From NCBI GenBank assembly GCA_051294375.1, contig CM119266.1:535132-599131 (forward strand): DNA of 64,000 nucleotides, written 5' to 3'. A program made the translations under genes and the position numbers. Origin of the DNA: Paraspadella gotoi (lineage: Eukaryota; Chaetognatha). Every line of letters begins with the position of its first letter. Within the stretch, counting starts at the first letter, position 1. The notes beneath the pieces were generated by a model, which worked only from the letters and a program-made list of their open reading frames with translations, was not told where the DNA came from and did no database searches. Below, one piece after another: positions 55,936 through 64,000 of the stretch.

Positions 55936-58820
55936 AGCAGAAAAATCGATTATCGTTTATAGTTATAGTTACTTGTAGTTTCAGTGCGTTACGTTTCTTC
56001 AACGTACTGTCGTTATTTCTCAACGATTTTCTTTTATTAAAACTAGACACAAGCTCAAAAAAAAGGGGGAAAAAAAACTTGTGCCAAATTGGCACCTTAT
56101 TTTTTTAAAATTTACGTTCAAACGATTTATACTTTTCCTACCCCGACCAGTAACTTTTCGTCGATGCTTGTTCCTCGTCTCTAGTCATAACATAAAATTA
56201 ACACCTCCTCTCGCATGAAACAAACGATTGAAAAGATCGTTAAAAATAAAAAAGATATTCCCCTCGCGCACCATCTTTTTAAAATATTTTGATCTGATTC
56301 CACGTTTGGTCATTCCACGGTTTGTCCTGAGCGAACGGACCGCGTTGCTCGTTGATTTCGATTCGACCCGTCCGTCTAACTTTTGACTAATAACAGACGT
56401 AGTTGTTTATGCAGCTCTAGCGATAATTGTTACTTCCAAGAAATACATATATTTTTCTAATCGGCTTATGCGTGTCTTTGCTTTTGGCCTTTTCGTAGTT
56501 AGTCGCTTTACTTAAAGTTATTTTGTATTTGTAAATCATTATTTCTCAGATTCATAATAATGATAGTGTATTTTCTTTTACGTCCGTTGTGTGATAACGA
56601 TAACGAAAATTTTAATGATTTCAGATGTACATATATAATCAGGAGTTAGTACATTATTTCTCGCGCTATTGAGTATTGTCTTATCTAAGCAAAATGTCGC
56701 TTGCCGAAATATGACCCAAACGGACCAACCGTTGTTTATCGAGGTTAGAGATTATTCAGATTCATTAGGATCATACCTTCAACCATGCTAAAGTATTCGT
56801 GAATAATTACCTGTGAAGCCTCAACTATTTTAATTCAAGTTCTACAATCAGTTCTTTTGTTTATTTTTTTACCGTCAAGTTTTAGGCATTGCATGAAACT
56901 CTATCTACCACTTGAGTGTAAAAATCAACATCTTGTGATTCTTTGAACATGAAACAAAAGAGCGTCTCTTTCATTTTATTAATTCTGGACCAGATTCTGG
57001 TCTTATGAAATGGTACAACCAATACAAAAATTATCCTCTCATTTAATAAACAGGCTATTCTTCATAGTCATCTTGCCCCTGACTTTGGACAGGCTTTAGT
57101 GGTTTAAGGCCTCCATCACAAGATGACAGAGCAGATCCCTGCAAGCTTTCAATCAAGACTCTCGTTTATTCATTCCCAGAGTACCTCGGTTCCCTACCAG
57201 TTAAATGGCATAATATTTCAAAAAAATGTTTCAATTATATAAAAAGGTCACTCCCTGAAGTATGAGATCGGGGAATACTATATATATACCGTACTATGCA
57301 CTAGCATTAAAACAGGAGCAGTTGCTAAATTTATGTATTAGAGCCACTGCTGAATTTGGTTATACTGGATTCCTAAGGTCGTATGGAATTAACCAAAATG
57401 GATATTTGACAGTATTTTATGCTGTATATTATACAGTAGTACATTTTGATTGCGAAACTGGGACGTTGCATCGGACAAGGACAAGTCGAGGCGATGTCAA
57501 AGGCGACGATGACATCGTGAGACGATTTTGCTTGCGGCGATGATAACTCCGTCGCAGATTTCGTGTCCCTCGCGTCTGTCAGATCCGTCTCGCCCTCCCG
57601 CGGCGAAAAGTCGAAAACAAAAAATCCCGTGACTCTTAACGCCGTTGTAAATCATTTCTCGCTTCTCGTCTTTTTTTGTTTTGGAGTTTTGTTAAAAAAA
57701 CACAATTAATGGGGCATTATTTATAAAATTATATCAAAATTAATCTCGTCGCTACGTCTAAATTAGATACGTATTAAATCTTAATCCCGCCGACAGAGAA
57801 AATCCCATTTTAAAAAGTTTAATTCATGCAGGGTAATCTCATTTCGAAGAGACGTAAAAACGCTCGGGCAATAGTAGTATACCTATTCTGTGTGCTTTCT
57901 CATCCGATTAGAATACTACATAATACATATGAATTTGATACCAACAATATATACATATTATTTAATATAATATCAGATATTATATTTCATACCATTATTT
58001 TAAATAATTCTTTGAAGTTTAGATATATCTAATATTGTTTTGCCCTCAACATTCACCTTAAAAACCAACTAAAAATGCAATGAATTTTTTGTCCCCTGAA
58101 ATTTCCAAATAAATCAACGATTAAAGATGAAGATTTATTTTTCCGCCTCTAATCTCTGAAATGACTTTGAAAGATACAGAAGAAGCTTTCTCGCTAAAAA
58201 CATTAACGGTTTAATTTTAACAAATTGAAAAAAAAATTCTTATTATAAATTAATAAAATATTACGTTGGATTCTCGGCTAATCAACTGAAACACCACGTT
58301 CATCCACCACCGATGTCTTCGCGTGTCACTCGGCGCATAAGTCATTTTAAAAATTGCAATTCGATTTTTTAAAAAAACGCGAAGAATGGATATGAAACCA
58401 AAAAAAAATGGGGGATGGGGCTGAGGCTAAAATTAGCCCGTGTTGCTTCATGGTTGCGAAGCATTCGTCTCTAACGAGTCTCATTTTTCTCGCGCAAAAA
58501 GGATGAGTTGTCACTTTTGTCGATGCGCAACTTTTGTGAGTCTTTATCTTTTTTTTTTTGTGTCACTTTTTATGCTTTTATTTTGCGACTGTTTGACGTC
58601 GGCGGGAGAGAAAAGAGAAAGGCTCAGCTCAGATTTTAATCTTTCTGTGACACGAAAGACAAAAAATTGACAAACGCGGGACAAGGATCGAGGACAAAAA
58701 GAACAAACTAAAAGAAGCTCACGATGCCTTTGCGGGTGTCTGCTGTCTATGAATACAGTTCGATCGTCACTTAATAATGAGTCTCTCTGGTTCTTTGCGA
58801 CATAAGGCAAGTTGCTTCAT
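55936..58820. other. Intergenic region, no gene seen
   Basis: AT-rich. A 93-codon frame at 57262-57543 and others at 57826-58032 and 58440-58670 lack motifs and homologous signatures. Holds one copy of dispersed repeat D at 57006-57165. Confidence 0.55.
57006..57165. repeat. Dispersed repeat family D, copy 2
   Basis: Reads ggtacaaccaatacaaaaat, then cttgcccctgactttggaca and ggtttaaggcctccatcaca. Same orientation as the copies at 45982 and 61015. Confidence 0.8.
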
Positions 58821-58827
58821 TATTTGC

Positions 58828-58887
58828 ATATATATATACATATATTGTGAACAGCTCATTCGAGTTGCCACAATATATATATATATA
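58828..58887. repeat. Inverted repeat (AT-rich hairpin)
   Basis: atatatacatatattgtg and its near-complement cacaatatatatatatat flank a 19-base loop (aacagctcattcgagttgc). Could extrude as a cruciform. Confidence 0.75.
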
Positions 58888-59155
58888 ATTTCAATTCGTA
58901 TTTACTTTTGAAAATAATCAGCTCGATCGAAATGGACAGATAAGTCAATAGAATTTATCATAATTACAAAATGATGGCCGAAAATAATTTACTTAACTCC
59001 AACCATCCTTTTTTGAGCGTTTAAAAGGAATTAATTCAAATGTTTCACATTCTTTCAAATTTCTTTCCCGCTCTCATTTTGAAAAAAAACGTAACTTGAC
59101 ATTCGTCATTAGAATAACATTTTTTATAATATTTTTCATTATTAAATACACGTGG

Positions 59156-59365
59156 ATAAGTCGCTAAGAGGGGCTTTAACCCTATCTAGCAGCCATTGAA
59201 CGGGTCCGAGGCTTGGAACCAGGCTTGAGGGTTTTCTACGCCCCCTAGGAGGCTTACGGCTGTCCTCAGTGGTTATGAGCTGATGGCTTTACTCAATGAG
59301 CCAGCGGGACACGACTGAAGGTATCATATTTATAGGCGGGGTGAACTTATGCAATGCCCGACTAC
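59156..59365 (-). mobile_element. tRNA-derived SINE, copy 1
   Basis: On the minus strand an A-box-like TGGCTCATTGAG (59303-59292) is followed by a B box GGTTCCAAGCC (59220-59210), the internal RNA polymerase III promoter order of tRNA-derived SINEs. A homologous copy lies at 61375-61577. Confidence 0.7.
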
Positions 59366-59868
59366 ATACATTTACGAATTTAGAAATGATATATTTTCAG
59401 AATATTATTTAAATACATTTTAAAACATGTTATAAGGTTCTTAGATAGGGTATTGCACAAAAATTTAAAAAATACAGATTTTCTTCATTCGATGGTTTTA
59501 AACCTTATATTAAGCCTAATGAAGTGTATTTTAATCGTTAATTTCAAGTTTGACTTTTAAAGATTTGATTTACGCCAACTGATTTACGTCAATTTGGAGT
59601 AACATATCTGTCTCCTTTCTGCTGTCAAGGATATTGAACAAAATTTTTTGAAAACGCTTTTTTTAATTAAAAATACATAGTAGTATTGGATTCAGATTTG
59701 ATTTCTTTTTTTTTTTTACGTGTTTGTTGGCGCTGGTGGCGTAAAAAGTACGCCAAAATGTATTATTTCCTAGTTACATATGTGGCGTTAATGATTTTTC
59801 AAAAAAAATTTTTAAAATATATCATGTTAAATAAGTGTAAATGTTTATATTTAAATTTGGAAAAGAAT

Positions 59869-60300
59869 TGTGGCGTAAAATGGCGTGAAATGAAGGTAAA
59901 ACCGTTTAATATGATATCATGATGTGGCGTAAAGACTTTCCGATTATTTCCTAGTAAAAGCAATTCGGTTAAGTGGTTTTAAAGATTTATCCGGCCTTTT
60001 TTATACAGATGTGGCGTAGAATGGCGTAAAATGAACAAAAAACGATATAAATATTATCTAATTCTGTGGCGTAAAGACTTTGTTTATTTTCTAGTAAAAA
60101 CTACACAGTTAAGTGATTTAAATATTTTTCCGGCCTTTTTTATACAGGTTTGGCGTAGAATGGCGTAAAATGAACAGAAAACCATATTAATATCATTTAA
60201 TTTTGTGGCGTAAAAACTTTTTTTCATTTTCCAAATAAAGCTATTAAGTTAAGATGCTTTGGCATAGAATGGCGTAAATTGACGTAAAACTAAGACTTAG
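59869..60300. repeat. 140-bp tandem repeat, about three units, with repeated TGGCGTAAA motif
   Basis: Units start at about 59870, 60011, 60151 and a short last one near 60259, each beginning tggcgtagaatggcgtaaaa, with another tggcgtaaagactt inside and ending ccggccttttttatacag. Confidence 0.85.
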
Positions 60301-60719
60301 ACAAGTTTTTGAGAAAATAAATACCAGTTCTACTTTTAATTAAATAATAAGCTCCTTCACGAACATTAATTTCGATTTGCAATTAGTTCACAACTTTCAA
60401 TCCAGAAGCGACCTCTGCGTAAACGATTTTGCCTTTTACATTCTTACCTCCCTGATGACGACGACGACGAATCGGATTATAAATAACTCGGTTATATTCC
60501 GTACGTAAGCGTTTTTAATCTGCCGAAACTCGACGATTCCGACTAATCTACTCGGCTCACAATTATTTCCAGATTCCCCCTCCCCCTCTTTTTCTTTATC
60601 GCTTATGGCGCCTCGTACGAGAGAAATAAACAGTCCTATCATATTCTCCCTCTCCCTCGCCCAAAAAACGACGGAGACTATGACACCTCGTTCTGGATTC
60701 CTTCCTCCGCGCGATTCGG

Positions 60720-60860
60720 CGCTCAACTTTATTGCGCAGCGCCGAGTGCGTCGTTGCCGGGAAATCTAGAGGCTCGCGCGGACGGGCCGTGGCGCAGAGA
60801 GAGAGAGAGGGAGACGCGCTCCGGACTCTGGTCCCGGAACCGGAAATCCGGATCCAGAGA
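60720..60860. promoter_or_regulatory. GC/CpG-rich island
   Basis: A short GC-rich patch (gcgcagcgccgagtgcgtcg start) in AT-rich surroundings, with two nearby GC-rich patches (60600-60720). Might be a promoter or 5' exon of a gene I cannot identify; no frame is convincing. Confidence 0.3.
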
Positions 60861-61014
60861 TTTCTCCGATTTTTTTTCCTTTTTCTTCGGAACGCTATTT
60901 TTTTTTCTGCAACGCAAAATGTTCACGTCGAAAAAAAATTTTGAAGAAGAAAAATTACAAATGTAACGAAGAAATTGTAGACTATATTCGTTCGTAAGTT
61001 CGTGTCGATTATAT

Positions 61015-61110
61015 GAAATTGGTACAACCAATATAAAAATTATCCATTCATTTAATAAATAAGCTATCTTGCCCCTGACTTTGGACAGGCTTTGGTGGTT
61101 TAAGGCCTCG
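61015..61110. repeat. Dispersed repeat family D, copy 3
   Basis: Nearly identical to 45982-46080 and 57006-57110 up to ggtttaaggcct, after which it diverges. Confidence 0.8.
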
Positions 61111-61374
61111 CAATATTTTTTTCCCTAAAATTGACGTAAGAGGAACTCTTTTATTTTTTTAAAACGAATTTCAACGAACACAAGAGCAGAAGTTACATCA
61201 CACTAAACTGTCTCTTTCTCAAAATCTATTTAGCTTATTACAGACTATATGAGTATCTTGACAGATAGTAATTAAATTATTGACCTAAAGCCCTCATGTT
61301 CACCGAGTGGCCTTTGTTTTAATTCTCTGACATTTTGCAGTTTGACACCACGCAGGATTTCTTGTACTATCTGT

Positions 61375-61577
61375 AGATAAGGCGCTAAGTGGGCTGAAGA
61401 TGACTATCCGTAACTTCTAAAACCCCCTTTAGTAGCTATGGAACGGGTCCTGGGCTTTGAACCAGGCTTAAGGGTTCGCCACACCCCCAAGGCTGATGGC
61501 TTTACTCAATGAGCCACCGGGTCAGGACTGAAGGAGTCATGTTTATAGGCGGGGTGAACCTAGGCAATGCCCGACTA
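61375..61577 (-). mobile_element. tRNA-derived SINE, copy 2
   Basis: Minus-strand A-box-like TGGCTCATTGAG (61516-61505) and B box GGTTCAAAGCC (61463-61453). Shares the block ggcggggtgaac to gcccgactac and the opposite end with copy 1. Confidence 0.75.
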
Positions 61578-62350
61578 CGTATCTTTTAATCTATTACAGG
61601 AACGGCGATTCCAATGTGTTGCGCCTCAGTGACTTAATTTTTGATCACATAACATGACATGACATGACAAAAAACTTTCTTGGCCCTTGCATTTATGGCA
61701 TGCACTGCATCGAAATTACGTCTTTTATTCCTTATAGTTTTAGGATTTCCTGAAGGCGGCGCAAGCAGTCACTAAGATTTGAGGTTTTTTCTAACAAGAG
61801 ATATTTCACTATTTTATATTGACAAAAAGGTCGTTCATGCTCAATGTTTCTAATGAATGTTGTTGCTGTTATATGCTAAAATGTCTCGTACTTTTTTCTA
61901 TCAAGTGAGGACGAACCGGATGACGATATCGATCCAATCTTGACTGCATAAAAAGTAGACAATAGGGATGACATCAATTCATTCTTTTTGTCACTCTCTG
62001 TCATTCTATAACCGAATGTTTTTATCAAAATTAAGAGGATATCGATTTAAGCAAAATATCGCTTATATTTAATCAATACATTAATACTGGTTGAACTTAA
62101 ATAATACAATCATAATTAACAATTTCAATTTCATTCTTTGGAGTCATTGCACATTTCTGTATCCGTTTTCTTAAGGTTGAAAGTTGACTAACATGAAATT
62201 AATGTTGACAACGACGATCATCATTATTCATATCCTACCTCGAACAAAATTCATAATAGAGTTGATATCGAGGAAAAATCTTACCGAAATATTCCGCCTC
62301 AGAAGCCGAAAGGAAGGAGGTTCATCCTTCTTAAAAACCGACGCCGCGAA
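61578..62350. other. AT-rich stretch, no gene seen
   Basis: Only short random frames; a small tandem catgacatgaca run near 61650. Confidence 0.5.
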
Positions 62351-62469
<119 letters not shown>

Positions 62470-62541
62470 TCTTTCTCTTTCACCTTCCTCTCTATCGCCT
62501 CGTACCGCACACCACCCGGTTCCTCGGAACCCGATTTCTCC

Positions 62542-62854
62542 CGTCCCAAATGGCGCCTCGTCGCGGAATCGCGCGGTTCCCCCTCTCCCGCCCCCTCCTT
62601 CCGCTCCCACGGTCTCGGACGAGTCCTTGACGATTTTTTCATAGTCCTTCATCGTCATTGTTGTCTTCATCATCGTCTCTCTCTTCGTCGTCGTCGTCGT
62701 CGTCGTCTTAACCGGCGTTTCCCCGGTTCCTCAGTTCTGGGGTCTTTGTCGTCGTCGTGTTCATCGTCGCTGTCGACGTCATCCTCGGAGGCGGCGTCGT
62801 TTTCGTCGTCCTCGCCGTCGTACTCGTCGTCTTCATCGTCGTCGTCGTCGTCGT
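62542..62854 (-). other. Possible acidic-tract coding segment next to a gap
   Basis: The minus frame from the gap edge reads a run of Asp/Glu (DDDDDDEDDEYDGEDDEND, then SEDDVDSDDEHDDDKD) followed by a basic Arg run, stopping at 62670. Built largely from gac/gtc trinucleotide repeats, so it could be a real acidic protein tail or a simple repeat. A noisier copy occurs at 63555-63920. Confidence 0.35.
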
Positions 62855-63261
62855 NNNNNNNNNNNNNNNNNNNNNNNNNNNNNNNNNNNNNNNNNNNNNN
62901 NNNNNNNNNNNNNNNNNNNNNNNNNNNNNNNNNNNNNNNNNNNNNNNNNNNNNNNNNNNNNNNNNNNNNNNNNNNNNNNNNNNNNNNNNNNNNNNNNNNN
63001 NNNNNNNNNNNNNNNNNNNNNNNNNNNNNNNNNNNNNNNNNNNNNNNNNNNNNNNNNNNNNNNNNNNNNNNNNNNNNNNNNNNNNNNNNNNNNNNNNNNN
63101 NNNNNNNNNNNNNNNNNNNNNNNNNNNNNNNNNNNNNNNNNNNNNNNNNNNNNNNNNNNNNNNNNNNNNNNNNNNNNNNNNNNNNNNNNNNNNNNNNNNN
63201 NNNNNNNNNNNNNNNNNNNNNNNNNNNNNNNNNNNNNNNNNNNNNNNNNNNNNNNNNNNNN
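62855..63261. other. Assembly gap of 407 N
   Basis: Separates the two copies of the acidic-tract locus. Confidence 0.95.
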
Positions 63262-63514
63262 TTCAAATTTATTTTCGACGTCATTTGTTTTTGTTTTCTC
63301 GATCCCTAGCGGGAAGAGGCGAGAAATAACGCCCTCTTCACGTTTCGCGAGGAGGTGCATCTTTGGACCGCAGGGACGACGACGACAACGACGACGACGA
63401 CGACGACGAAAGACTGTCTCGACGACAAAGCCAATGGGGGAAGCCATTGACTCTCGTGAATTAGGTTGAAACCGTCAGAGAGACGTGAGAGAGATAGACG
63501 AACCGACGTGAGTT

Positions 63515-63550
<36 letters not shown>

Positions 63551-63554
63551 TTCC

Positions 63555-63920
63555 CCCTCTCCCGGCCCCCGTCCTTCCGCTCCCACGTTCTTCGAGTACG
63601 AGTCCTTGACGATTTTTTCATAGTCCTTTCATCGTCATTGTTGTCTTCATTCATCGTCTCTCTCTTCGTCGTTTCGTCGTTCGTCGTCGGTTTTAACCGG
63701 CGTTTTCCCGCGTTCCTCAGTTTGTGGTCTTTGTCGTCGTCGTGTTCATGCGTCTCTATGTCGACGTCATCCTCGGAGGCGGCGGTCGTTTTCGTTCGTC
63801 CCTCGCTCCGGTCGTACTTCGTCGTCTTCATCGTCGTCGCTCGTTTCGTCGTCTGGTCGTCGTCGTTCTTCATCGTCGTTCGTCGTCGTCGTCGTCGGTC
63901 CCGGAGGCGGTCTACTCGTC
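63555..63920 (-). repeat. Noisy second copy of the 62.55-62.85 kb segment
   Basis: Same order of landmarks (ttccccctctcccg, gagtccttgacgattttttc, cgtcattgttgtcttcat, gtcgacgtcatcctcggagg) but with many single-base insertions that break the frame. Preceded by a (GA)n run at 63520-63550. Confidence 0.75.
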
Positions 63921-64000
63921 GCTGGTTCCTCCACTTCCTCCCTTCTCCTTTTTCTCTCTCGAGTTGTTCAGTATTTCTCCTGGCTAACTTTCTCTCTCTC

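Noticed and set aside
57262-57543. 93-codon plus-strand frame
   Set aside because: No motif, no splice context and AT-driven composition; not supportable as a gene.

Overview
The window is nuclear DNA of an animal. Coding sequence sits in short exons with GT-AG introns and consistent phases, the background is AT-rich with very long (GA)n/(CT)n tracts, and there are tRNA-derived SINEs and a non-LTR retrotransposon. A cilium/flagellum protein (CCDC146), a mitochondrial-type GTP PEPCK, a transportin-3-like importin and an intron-rich BCCT osmolyte transporter together suggest an aquatic invertebrate. I cannot name the phylum. Many N gaps, and long stretches that look like error-rich copies of nearby cleaner sequence, point to a gap-filled long-read assembly.

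Layout. 0.2-1.9 kb: decayed non-LTR retrotransposon (minus). 2.6-23.5 kb: a BCCT transporter gene (minus) whose readable exons are split between cleaner patches (exons 1, 3 and 4 at 22.0-23.5 kb; exons 5-7 at 14.5-15.8 kb; exons 8-10 at 2.6-3.7 kb). Its 10.9-kb intron 7 holds a TTAA-bounded 2.9-kb element with a gag-like ORF, plus several duplicated blocks. 15.8-21.9 kb and 24.6-29.6 kb are noisy repeats of the same locus, the second inverted, so the region reads as a large imperfect palindrome. 30.0-30.5 kb: last exon of an unrecognised acidic, NLS-bearing protein next to a 984-base gap. 33.2-38.7 kb: C-terminal portion of a transportin-3/importin-13-family gene (minus). 39.3-48.8 kb: complete CCDC146 (minus, 18 exons, 959 aa by my reading). 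49.5-55.9 kb: complete PEPCK (plus, 14 exons, 686 aa), head-to-head with CCDC146 across a 724-bp shared upstream region. 56-64 kb: no gene I can support, but SINEs, a 140-bp tandem repeat, a second dispersed repeat, long (CT)n tracts and a duplicated acidic-tract locus around a gap.

The genes do not form a pathway. CCDC146 belongs to cilia/sperm flagella, PEPCK to gluconeogenesis/anaplerosis, transportin-3 to nuclear import of SR proteins, and BCCT to uptake of betaine-like compatible solutes. The points most worth a second look are the animal BCCT gene, two tandem repeats that appear to have grown from the 3' end of an exon plus its splice donor, the TTAA-bounded element, and the strong evidence that the BCCT 'copies' are assembly products.
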